Source: Ancistrus triradiatus (Eukaryota; Chordata; Actinopteri; Siluriformes; Loricariidae). From it: a stretch of DNA of 64,000 bases. This document shows, piece after piece, positions 22,883-35,900 of this stretch; within the stretch, counting starts at the first letter, position 1; every line of letters starts with the position of its first letter. The translations under genes and the position numbers were made by a program. The stretch is taken from the NCBI GenBank assembly GCA_025084515.1, contig JAJAGP010001984.1:79632-143631 (forward strand). Reading direction: 5' to 3'. Below the pieces are notes generated by a model, which was given only the letters and a program-made list of their open reading frames with translations, had not been told where the DNA came from and did not search any database.

Positions 22883-25800
22883 CAAGAACATATACTTCTT
22901 TTTTAATACATATACACTACTACACATTAAACTAATGAAACACGATCATGTAAAAAAAAAATTGTGGTTGAATGTCTGTAATTGTGAATCTGCTTTAATT
23001 TCAGGGCACGGTTTCAATTCGTCGTACCCATAAAGAGGTAGCTCTCGATCCAGCTCTGCTCCGCCAGGGACAAGATGGAGACGAGATCACCACCCTCCCT
23101 CCTGCACTGAGACCGAGCCTCGTACCAGGTCTTCTTGTCCATGAAGGGTCTGTAGCAGAACTCTCCGAATTCGTACCACTCCGGCCCCGGGCACCTGAGC
23201 TCTGCATGAAGGAAGCGGACGCTGAATCAGATTTTGATAGAGAATGAAGCCTCGGTGAGAAACATAAACCTGAGGGAGTCCTACCTCCATCAGCAAAGGT
23301 GTAGGACACCCGGTAATTTCCATTGTACCTAAAAAGTAAAACACGTGCATTAAAGCGAGCTCTGACGAAGCGCCTTTATAAGTCGGAAGGAAATGAAGCG
23401 GAGCCGTACTGCCGGGAGGTGATGCCGTTCCTGGTGGAACCGGAGTAGAAGTCCTGCCCTGGGGTTTTGAGGATGGTACAGTCTCCTCCGTTCTCGTTAA
23501 GAATCACGCCACCGTGAATAGCAGCCGCGCAAATCGTAGAGTCCTAAAACAAGGAGTACCACAGGGCTTAGAGTTCGGTCCAAAAGTTTAGAATCTGGGA
23601 CTGAAAGACCATCTCAATCTAAGAATCCAGCCGCACACTCGCAGGTATTTAAAGCCTGATCATCCTTGTGCAGCGCCACCTGCAGTAGCCTGAAAGTATT
23701 ACCACCTTAAACATGCACTTTTTTTTTTTTTTGCTTTTCTGTGTTTCTTTTTTCAGTGTACTACTGCTTCTGTACATTTCTCTTGCCTTCTTTCTTTTAG
23801 AAATTTCTCATTTTATTACTGCTTCTGTTTTTTTCACTCTTCTTTATTTGCTTCTTTTTCTGTTGTTCTTTCTTTCACACATTTCTCAGTGTACTTATTT
23901 CTCTTTCTATATTTCTTTTATCGTTGCTTTTCTTTATTGTTCTTTTTTATGCATTGCTATACATATTTATGGTTTTTATATACTTTTCTTGCTTTTCTTT
24001 TTCGTACTTTCCTTTGTTTTGTTTTTTTTCTGCAGTTTCTCCATTTATTATTTTCTTTTCGTCTTTCTTTATCTTTGTTTTTTCTGTTGTTCTTTTTTAT
24101 GCGTTACTCCACACATTTATTGCTTTTATATATTTTTCTTGCTTTTCTTTTTCATACTTTGTTTCCTTTTTTCAGCAGTTTCTCAATGTATTATTTTGTT
24201 TTCGCCTTTCTTTAACTTTCATTTATTTGTTTCTTTCATGTATTTCTCTGTGTACGTATCGATTTATTTTTCTTTGCACCTTTTTTCTGTTCTTTGTATG
24301 CCTATGCATTTATTTATTGCTTTTCTGTTTCTTTTTTTGCTTATCTTTCTTTTATCATTGATTGTCAAGAAACAAATATTTATTCCTTTTATATTTGTTT
24401 CTTGCTTTTCTTTTTCATACTTTGCCTTGTTTCTTTTTTTCAACAGTTTCTCCATTTATTATGTTCTTTTTTGCCTTCTTGTCTTTCATTTCTTTGTTTT
24501 GTTTTTCTGTTGTTCTTTCTGTCATGCACTTCTCAGTGTATTTATTGCTTTTATACTTCCATATACTTTTATTTTGCTTTTCTTTTTCCTTAGTTTCATG
24601 TTTCTTTTCTGTTCTTTCTGGTGCATTTCTCCATGTATTTATTGCTCTTATATGTTTCTTTCTTTGCTCTTCCTTTTCTATTGATCTTTTTCTATTTCCT
24701 TTCTCTTGAATTCAGTAATTTCCCAATTGATTTGTTGCTTTACATTTCTATTTTCACATTCTTTCATGATTCAGAGTGACTTTTATGCTCTGTAGGAATA
24801 AGATCTGGGCACTGTTGTGTTTGGACTGCTTGCTGTGAATCGTACTCACCCCTCGGTATGTAGTGGTGCCGTACACAGAGTAGGGTTCAGACGCACAACC
24901 GGCAGGACAGTGAACACTGCACGAATCAAAACAACAGTTTATCTATAGGGTCATCATAACTCACTGTGATGAACTAAACTACAAATAATAACTGAATTCT
25001 TACTCAATTCTGTCCACAGAATGATCCAGGTTGGGTTTTGCATCACAGGTAATGGCATCTGCATAAACACACAGACACACACACACACAGACACACACAC
25101 ACAGAGTTACATTTCACTAGCCGACCCCTTCTTCCAGCTGGGTGTTATGAGGTGTGTGAGCTTACAGTCCGGTTTGCACCCGAGGATGTCGAACCTCAGT
25201 CCGATCTCGCCGTTCCACTCGACAGGAAGAACTCGAATAAACCTCACAGATACTGGTGTCCCCAAAAGCTGGGTGACAGGAGTGGATTTGTCCGCCGACC
25301 CAAAGAACACCTCAGTCTAACACACACGGGTGGGGGGTAGGGGGTGGGGGGATAAATCACTTTAAATTCCTTTAAAAATGAGAGGATTCATTTTCCATTT
25401 ATTTACCCCTCTTATGTTATTCGTTGTTTCCTTACTCCTTGCTTTCAGCAATTTCTCACCTTATTTATTGCTTTGTCTTTTTCCTTATTTATTTGCTGCT
25501 TATATCTTTTTCGCTTTTGTTCACCTCACCTTTCTTTGTTTGTAAATATTCTCAGTGTATTTATTTATTTTTTACATTTCTCTTGAATTATTTCTGTCTT
25601 TCCTTTGTATCTTTTCCTGTTCTTCGTATGCCTTTTTCCATTTATGCATCACCTGTGTATGTTTCTTTCTTTGCTTTCCTATTTCTATCGTTTCTTTATC
25701 TTTGGTTTCTTTGTGTTTTTTCTGTTGTTCTTTTTCAGCATATTTATGGCTTTTATGTATTTGTCTTGCTTTTCTTTTACTAATTTTCTTTTATTTCTTT

Positions 25801-26478
25801 TTTTTTCAGCAGTTTCTCAAATGTATTGCTTTTGTCTTTTGGCCTTTCTTTGTTGTGCTTTCTTTCATGCATTTTCTCAGTGTATTTATTACTTTTGTAC
25901 ATTTCTTTTGCTTTCTTTCTTTCATTTATTTCTTTTACTGTTCTTTTTTCAAGTGTTTCTACTGTATTTACTGCATTTGTATTTTATTTTTTGTATCACC
26001 TTTCTTTTTTCTTGAATTCAACAATTTCTCGATTTATTTGTTGCATTTCTCAGTGCATTTATTTTTTTTATATATTTCTCTTGCTTTGATTTTTCTTACT
26101 TTCCTTTGCTTTTTTGGTCTTACTAAATCTTTTTCTGGTGTTGCCGTACCTTTCCTTCCACTTGGTAGTCGGTCCATGACTGTCCATCGATGCTGGTCTG
26201 GACCTTGAACTTGGTGACCCAGTGTTCGGCAGTGGGACAGCCCTGAATCGCCACGCCCGTGATCTTCATCGACTCGCTCAGACTCACCTGGATCCACGAA
26301 TTAGCTAGAGTAGAGAGAACACGGGAGTCACTGGCTTTATTCACGCACTTGTTCAGTCTGAATTCAACTGAACTAATAGATGGAGATAACTATAGTATAA
26401 CTATAGGAAATAAAATAAGAAGTAAGTGAGAGAAAAGTGAGAAAAGTGGAAGAAAGGAAAATAAAATGGAAAAAATAA

Positions 26479-26509
<31 letters not shown>

Positions 26510-28132
26510 ATATACAGTGTTTGTATGAAAAAGTTTGGTGTCACCCTGATAATTTTCATGATTTTCTTTAATAAATCATTGGTTGTCCAGCTCAGTCCAA
26601 TTTTTCAGGTAAATGTATATCACGAGCAGATGAACACCTTGTATTTGAGAGTGAAATTAAGTTTTATAGGTTTTTTATTACGAAAGTGTGCATTAATATT
26701 CAAACAAATTAGCAGTTGCATAAATTTGCACCCTTTCATTTGAATCCCTTTGCACTAATTATTGACACAAATTTGTTTTTGGGAAACTCATTGACCCTTT
26801 GAATCTACATACACAAGTTGGAATCCACCTATAGAAAGGGTTAAGGTGGCCAATTTGGAAGTTTTTTCTCCTCTTTTGCATCTTCTCTGAAGAGTGGCAA
26901 CATGGTAGCCTCAAAACACTCTCAAATGGCCCTGAAAACAAGGTTGTTCAACAATCAATGGTTTTCATGGAAAGGGAAAATCTCCTCAGATATTTTGAAG
27001 CTGTCAGTTTCCCAACTGGTGGAGGACATTAGTGAGGCAATGGAAGAACACAGGACATTGCTAGTTAAGGAACTCCCTAAAGTGGCAGAAGCACCAAGAA
27101 AAATCTCAGATAGGCGAGGCGAAGGATGGTGAGAACAGTCATATACAAGCCACAGACCACCTCCAAATACCTACACAACCTCATCTTGCTGCAGATGTGT
27201 CCACTGGTTCATCGTTCAACTATCCGCGCACTTTGCCAAGGAGAGGCTGTATGGGAGAGTATGCAGAAGAAAGCCGTTTTCTGCAGACACGCCACAAACA
27301 GAGTCACTTGAGGTGTGCTACCAGCCACATTTGCCATCCAAAAATGGACAACTAATGGAGTTTATTTGACCATAACAAGGAGGGAAAAAGAACACAGCTC
27401 CCAAGACAAACACTTGCTACCCACAGTAAAATTTGGTGGCGGTTCCATCATGCTGTGGGACTGTGTGGCCAGTGCAGGTACTAGGAATCTTGTTAAAGTT
27501 GAGGGTCGCATGGATTCCAGTTAATATCTCCAGATTCTTGAGAACAATGTTCAAGAATCAGTGACAAAGTTGCACCGAGGCCAACGACCTTAAACCCTGC
27601 TTAAAATCTAGTAAGGCATTCATGCAGAGGAACCAGTACAACGTTGTGGAATGGAAATCTCAGTCCCCAGACATGAATATTACTGAAAATGTGGGCTGTC
27701 CATGCTCGGAAACCATCAAACCTGACTGAACTGGAGATGTTTCTAAAGAAGAATGGTCCAAAGCACCTTCAACCAGAATCCAGACTGGAAGCTGTAGGAA
27801 GCGTTTTAGTCGCTGTTTTATTTCTACAAAAGAGGATCTACCTAAATAATGATGTAATTTTTCTGTTTGGGGTCCCAAATGGATGCACCTGCCTATTTTG
27901 TTTTGAATAATTACTGGGCACACTTTCTGTAAATCTATAAACGTCATTTCACTTCCTCAAATACTCATGTGTTCATCTGCTATATGTATATTTAAACTCA
28001 AGTGCTTATCGGAACACCAATGATTTCAAAAACTAAATCAATGGAATAATCAGGGTGCCCAACTTTTTTCCATACGACGGTAATGCACACACACACACAC
28101 ACCTGCACTATATAGCACACACATACATACAC

Positions 28133-28182
<50 letters not shown>

Positions 28183-29302
28183 TATAATATATCTATATAT
28201 ATATATATTATATATATAAATAAATTGTGCAGGTATGTGTGATATTAATGTGTGTATGTATGTGTGTGGCATATAATATATATATATATATAATATTATA
28301 TATATGTATATATTATATATATATATATATAAATAAATTTAATTATTGGTAACAAAGAAAGGATGAAAAGAAAAAGAAAAAAGAAAATAAACATGCAAAA
28401 AAGGAAATATGAAAACAAAGAACAAATAAACGAAGCAAGGCACAAAAAAACAGATGGAGGCAGAACAAAAAAGAAAAAATAATTGCAGAAAAATACGTAA
28501 CAAAAGAAACATAAGAAATTTACAAACGCATTAAATACAAAAAAATGAATAAAAGAAACAGAAAACAGAAGGAATCGAAGACAGAAAAAAAACTGACAAA
28601 TAAATGAATGAAGTAAATGCATAAGCCAGATGGAAGAAAGAACAAATTGCAGAAAGAAAAAAATTAAAGTAAAAGAAAAGTAGCAAAGATGAATAAAGAC
28701 TGAAGGAAATATAAAAGCACTAGATAAAAAAAAAATTGATAAAATAAATTGGCAAAAAAAGAAAAGAGAGAGTAGAGAATAAAAGTAAAAAAAAAAAAAA
28801 TCATGTTACTCTATGATTAAAAAAGGAACAGCTGAAGCAAAGAAAAAACTGCCACATATTACAAAACAAATGAACACAAACAAAGTATGTTTTTACATAA
28901 TTTGTGCAATATTTGTCCATCCGATGATCCATCGCTCACATCATTTCTGACCTGCTTTGATTTACATATTCTATATATGGTCATTGTTTCCTGTTCTTGT
29001 CTTACATTAGACAGTCTGAATCCCCCAGTGGCCCAGCAGAGACAGTTTGGTGAACCTTCTATTCAGTAGTTCAGTAGGTTTGAGGTCTAAGGCTCCTGTA
29101 GGACCCTGGCCTGTCTGCCTGGCTGCTAAAATTAAGATTTTATAAGAGAAGGAGTCGAACCGGAGCTCGATGGCATCCAGCAGGAGTTTCCATTCAGCCG
29201 CGCGTTTGTGGGGCCTTTACCGGCCAGAGAGGACGAGGCGGAGAGCATGAGGTCCGTGATGTTCCCGTCTTCTACCCCCAGACCTCTCACACACACTGAA
29301 AG

Positions 29303-29373
<71 letters not shown>

Positions 29374-30913
29374 CATAAACGTCAGATGTGACAGAAGACA
29401 GGATCATTTATCAATATTATGTTATTTCACCATGATAATAAGAAAGCTGCTTCAAAATGAGAAAGAAAGAAAACTTTAAAATAAAGAGAGAAAGAGGAAA
29501 AATAAAAAAATTTATAAAAGCATTTTAAAAATTTAATTTCATAAAACAAATTATAAAAAGCAAGCAAGAAACAGACAGAAAGAAAGTATTAAAAACAAAC
29601 AAAGGAAACAGAGGAAAAAAAGAAGAGAAAGCAACAAATTTAAAAAAAGAAAGAAAAAGAAGAATAAAATACAGAGAATAAATAGTAGTACTGAAAAAAA
29701 ACTAAGAAACAAAAAGGGAAAAAAATAATGGAGAGAATATAGACAAAACAAGCAAGCAAGAAAACAATAACAAAAAAATATATAGAAAAACAAAGCAAAC
29801 AAGCAAGATAAATAAACAGAAAAAAAATAAATAACAATAAAAAGAGATTAAAAAATTACTGAAAAAGAAATTAAGGCAACGGAGAAAACATAGAAAAAGA
29901 ATCCAAAAGTAAGAAAGAAAGAAAAACAAGAATATAAAAGAAAAGAAAATTTTTAATGTAATAGAGAGAAAAACTAAGAAATACAGAAGGAAATACATAA
30001 TAAAAGATGTAATACAAGAAATATAGAAGAAAGAAAGAAGGTAAGGAATAAAGAAAAATGAAATAATGTAAACAAGAGTACAAAAAAGATATGAAAAGGA
30101 AAGAAAAAAGGTCAGGGACAAAATATATACAAAACAAGCAAGAAAGAAAAACTAATTGATCTAGGAAATACCCAAAAACAAACAAGAAAGCAAGGAAGAA
30201 AAAACAGACAGAACTTATAATAGATAATAGATGGAACATAGAAAAAATAATAAGGAAAAAAGAAAGAAGAAATGAAAGTTGAAGGTAAAACAGCAAGCCC
30301 CAAAAGCAACAGTGACTGAAAGAAAGAAATATTATTGCTGAAAGATAACTAAACGTAAATTATACAGCAGCTCCAAACTTAGTTATGAAGAGTTAGAATA
30401 AAGAATAAAGTCATTTTACAGAGAAGGTCTTTTAAAGCTTAAGTGTGAAGTCTGAAGATAGGGGGCGCTGCACTCAGAACAGAAAGGCACCGAGTGGTGG
30501 CGTACCGTTCTGCTCGCAGCTGTAAACCACCTCAATGTATTTGGAGACTGCGGGACAGGGGTCGTCATCGATGAAGGTGCGGAGGACACAGAACTGGCGG
30601 TTATCGCACTGCTTCCTGACCCGCTCGTACGTCCCCGGGACCGTACAGGAACCTGCAGCAGGTAAGCAGAGGGAAAAAACATCGTCCGTCCTGAAATATC
30701 GGGACGCCTTTGGTTTGACAGATGGGAGTTTGTTCCCTAAAGCTGTGCTCACCATCGGTTCCTTCTCCATAAGAACAGATCTTGTTGCTGCGGCGGCCTA
30801 AGAAAGCGGACTGGATGTTGATAACGCTGCCGTGGTTACAGTGAAGCACCAAGAGGGAGTTCTCACACATGTACAGGGTCAGAAAACCTGCAGAGAGCCG
30901 AGCAGACCATTAG

Positions 30914-30959
<46 letters not shown>

Positions 30960-31966
30960 TGTTTAATAATAAAATATAAAAACAACCCTATGCCACAGAA
31001 AGCTAATCACACAGGTCATTACTGGATGATCCGTATAAAAGAAGATAAAGGAATTAAAAAAAAAAAAAAACAGAAAAAAAAAAGAAACTTAACAAAAGAG
31101 AATGAAAAGGACAGAAAAACTGAAAGAGAGGGAGAAAATGTAGAAAAGAAAAAAGAAATGATAGAATGAAGCAAAAAGAAATAAGATACTAATAAAAATC
31201 TAAATACTCATTAATGGAAAAAAATAAAGAAAATAAATTAAGGAATATAGAAAAGAAAAAGGTCATGGAAAAAACACAGAAAAAAAATCAAATAAAGGAA
31301 AAACTAAAATAACAGAAGAAAAAAAGACCAAAAATAAATGTAAAGAAACTATGGCGTGAAAGAAAGGAAGAAAAATAGGAAAGAAAAAATGAAAGGAAAG
31401 AAATGAAGTAAAAAGACAAAAAAAAAGTCATGCGGAAAATAATATAGTGGGGTAATGGGGATTTAAAGGAAGAACAAATAGAAAAACAACAAAAAAGACA
31501 GAGAAAGGTAATAAAGAAAAATATTGAAAAATCGAAAAATAATTAACAGAGAAATGGTAGGAAACCAACAGAAAAGAATAACAGAAATAAAAAAGGAAGG
31601 GAGGAATTACAGAAAAACAAGCAAGAAAAAAAAATTAAGACATTAACAATAATTTCAATGATGTTCATTTAAACTTTCTCTCATAAGGGAAAAAAAAAAT
31701 TACCATATTTTTTACAGAGTAAGGTTTAGTTTTAATGTTTAATATTTCTATGAATCTGCTGCAGACGTTTAGCAGGTGGTTAAGTGACAATGAAAAACAA
31801 AGACTGAGAGCCTGTTCTCTGTAATGATGTCATTTGGGTTATGTTTTGCTGTACCGTCGTGAGGGGGTGGAGGTTTCGGCGTATTTCCTGTAAGAAAGCA
31901 TCAGGTGAGAGGTTTAGGCTTCATTAACAGCTGAGATAAAGATACAAAATGATATAATTTAATAAT

Positions 31967-32005
<39 letters not shown>

Positions 32006-32663
32006 TACCGCGGCGTTTGCAGGCGTAACCCCGCCGGTAGTCGCAGTTGTCGTCGTTCCAGAGGCCGCTGTTGATGTAGATGGAGAGACAGTCCTCCCCG
32101 AAATAATCATCCGGGTTCCCTGAGACCAGCGAGAGAGGGACGGACGAGTGAGGATTGGTCTGTACTCTCCCTCTCTCCCCTCTGTCTTGTCTTTATGTCT
32201 CATTCTTTCTATATCTCTGTCCTTATATGTCTCAGTGTCTCCAAGTGTCTCTCCCTGTCTTACTCGATCTGCAAGTCTCTCTCTGTCTTTCTGATAATAT
32301 TTTCAAATTCAAATTGCTTTACTGGCATTTAACGAATGGATAACTTTTGCCAAAGCAATAATGCTAAAGAACAAACAAAAAGTGTAAAATGTGTCTCTCT
32401 CTCTCCACGTCTCCATTCTTGTTTTTGTGTCTCTCTCCACCCTTATACGTTTCTGCCTCTCTCTCTCTCTCTCACCTGGTGACCAGTTGATGTAACGGAA
32501 CGGTGACTGATCCAGCCACTCCCATCCTCCCTCAGTCACTGAATCATGGCCTCCAATCCACAGAGACACGCCGATAGGTATCGACTGGATTTGAGCTGCA
32601 AAACAAAACCAAAACAGGTTTAACTACAGGTTTATATTATTAAGCTACAGTAAAAAAATAGAC

Positions 32664-32705
<42 letters not shown>

Positions 32706-32875
32706 CCTGAATGAAGCCCTGTTCGAAGGGATCGGTGATGCTGAGTAAATCTCCTCCCTGACGTAAACAGTCGGCTCGAGCCTCGGCCCACTTCCTCAAG
32801 CTCAGGTAATTAAAGTAGTAACAGTAATCATTAAAGGGGTCAGCAACCCACGAACCACACTTCTCATTCCACCCT

Positions 32876-32924
<49 letters not shown>

Positions 32925-35900
32925 TACAGTAAGTTCTGGGATATTTTAGACTGTACTGACTGTCCTCTGTTGGATGTGGGAGAAGTGTTCAAGAGTAAAG
33001 ACCTGGGACCAGGGACCGGATTCACAAATGTTTCTTAGGAAAGAAAATCTTAAATGTGTGTTTTCTTATGAATGTTGTTCACTTCAGATAACGTCTTAAG
33101 AATCGTCTTAGTTCTTCTCTTTAGAACAAATCTAAGAACAAGCTGTATTCTTGAAAACAAAGTTCTTAAAATGTTTTCGTAACCTTACGATAGGCTCACA
33201 CTTGATCTTTGGCTGTAAGAGTTGGAGGAAAGCGATTAAATTTACCAACGACTTAATTATCGCCGGTTATACAATGCTACATGAAAAATCTTATGGAAAT
33301 AACTGAGATTTTCATTAGATACAGTGGGACAAAAAAGTATTTGGTCAGCCACTGATTGTGCAAGTTCTTCTATTTAGAAAGATGAGAGAGGTCTGTAATT
33401 TTCATCATAGGTACACTTCAACTATGAGAGACAAAATGAGAAAACAAAATCCAGGAAATCACATTGCAGGATTTTTAAAGAATGTATGGTCAATTATGGT
33501 GGAAAATAAGTATTTGGTCAATAAATTTGGTTCAACTCAATACTTTGTAACATAACCTTTGTTGGCAATGACAGAGGTCAAACGTTTCCTGTATGTCTTC
33601 ACCAGGTTGGCACACACTGTAGCTGGTATTTTGGCCCATTCCTCCATGCAGATCTCCTCTACAGCAGTGATGTTCTGGGGCAACACGGACTTTCAACTCC
33701 CTCCACACATTTTCTATGGGGCTGAGGTCTGGACAGTGGCTAGGCCAATCCAGTACCTTGAAATTGCTTTTTACGAGCCACTCCTTTGTGCCCGAGTGTG
33801 TGTTTGGGAATCATTGTCCTGGGGGCTGGAAGGACCCAGCCACGGTTCCATCTTCAATGCTCTACTTATGGAAAGGAGGTTTTTAATTAAAATCTCACCA
33901 TACATGGCCCCCCCGTTCATTCTCCTTACACGGATCAGGTCGTCCTGTCCCCTATACAAAAAAAAACAAGCCCCAAACAAAGAGGTTTCCCCACCCCCAT
34001 GCTTCACGTAGGTATGGTGCAACTCCAAATTCTGTCTTCTGCCTTTCTCCACGGCGAGGTGAGTTTTATTTTACGCAAAAAGTTCTCTTTTGGTTTCTCT
34101 GACCACATGCTATTCTCCAATCATCTTCTTTCTGGACATCCATATGCTCTCTGACAAACTTCAGACGAGTCTGGACATGTACTGGCTTAAGCAGGGGGGC
34201 ACGCCTGGCACTGCAGGATCTGAGTCCCTCTCGGCGTTGTGTGTTACTGATGGTAGCCTTGTTACTTTGGTCCCAGCCCTCTGCAGGTCATTCATCAGGC
34301 CCGTCTGTGTAGGTCTGGGATTTTTGCTTACCGTTCTTATGATAATTTTGACCCACGGGATGAGATCTTGCGTGGAGTCACAGATCGAGGGAGATTATCA
34401 ATGGTCTTGTAAGTCTTCCATTTTCTTACAATTGCTCCCACAGTTGAGTTATTCACACCAACCTGCTTGCCTATTGTAGATTCACTCTTCCCAGCCTGGT
34501 GCAGGCCTACAATTTTCTTCCTGGTGTCCTTCAACAGTTCTTTGGTCTTGGCCTTGGTTGAGCTTGGAGTCTGACTGTTTGAGGCTGTGGACAGGTGTCT
34601 TTTATACAGATAACGATGTCAAACAGGTGCCATTAATACAGGTGATGAGTGGAGGACAGAAGAGCTTCTTAAAGAAGAAGTTCGGTCTGTAGAGCCAAAT
34701 CTTGCTTGTTTATGGGTAAGACCAATACTTATTTTCCACCATGATTTACAACTAAATTCTTTAAAATCCTACAATGATTTCCTGGGATTATTTTCGTCAT
34801 TTTGTCTCTCATAGTTGAAAGTGTACCTATGATGACAATTATCAGACCTCTCTCATCTTTCTAAGTAGGGAAACTGCACAATCAGTGCTGACTAATACTT
34901 TTTTCCCCACTGTAACTTTGAGATTGCATCTTATGAACGTTTTTCATGTCTTGTCTTAAGAACCTTTGAGAGTTCTTTCTTAAGAAAGCTTTTGTAATCC
35001 GGACCCTGAGCCTTTTTAACAATGGTTCAAAGATTAGGGCTAACAAAAACAACAGGTGCGTGTGTGTGCCGTATACAGCGGGAAAATTAGCTTCTCTTAC
35101 CCTGGTCCTGATGTTGAGGGACCGCGTGGGACCGATTCCTTTATCTGAACATAAATCAAACAATACTGATCAGGATCAGAATAAAAACAGGCCATAAATA
35201 ACAGACATTTTCCTTATCGAATGTGAGAGATCATTTTATAAGCTAATACCCACTCCTACTTAAGATTAAAATTAAAACAGTGTACCTTCGGGCATTACGT
35301 TCCCCCTAAGGAAGGATCACCGGGTATGATTTATAAGTAACTTTACTGTTTGTTTATCTAAACATTGAAAACCCTTCTTTTTCGTTCTTTAATTCCCTTC
35401 CTTAAAGTGTCGAGTATGTCTTCGCACATCGTCAACTTAAAAAACAAAGAAAATAACCGAGTGAGATCATAGCAGGGAGCTTTTTATAGTTTTGTGTTTC
35501 TGTAAGCATGAACAGATTAGAATGCCACTCATAGGTTCCAATCCCCCGTCCCTGTGAGCTTTATCTCCACATTCATCCAGCCCTTCAGTGTCTATTCCAC
35601 CAACTTTTCTTTCATATCCATGTTTTTGAGGCAGCCTGTTGGCTCGTACTATAAGCTCTTGATGAGCTTTCTGCTGCCCGGCAACCATACCTATTGGTCA
35701 GCCTGATTTTTAACAACGCAGTAATGTTCGTTGGGAAAAGGCCTTTTGGGACGCAGCGTCACCTTTTGGGTCAGATGAAATGGTTAGTAAGAGCATGGCG
35801 CATCGTTGGTATTTTCCCGGTCTCGAAGTGGCTCTATGGGCCGCGATTGTACGCAGTCCTCCGTGTTATAGTCGTCCGGCTGCCGACAGCCCCATGGCAG

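Noticed and set aside
21100..26200. Open frames rich in F, L and S (up to 323 codons at 23713-24684)
   Set aside because: Produced by the T/C-rich low-complexity tracts; no domains, splice context or consistent start.
26902..27524. Intact transposase in the Tc1 element
   Set aside because: The frame is cut by several stops and shifts; only fragments remain, so no functional protein is claimed.
28296..30309. Minus-strand open frames rich in F and L
   Set aside because: Same artefact from the polypurine tracts read on the other strand.
35091..35143. Possible extra lectin exon (acceptor TTATGTTCAG, donor GTAAGA)
   Set aside because: Its ends are not phase-compatible with the neighbouring exons and the peptide has no CTLD feature.
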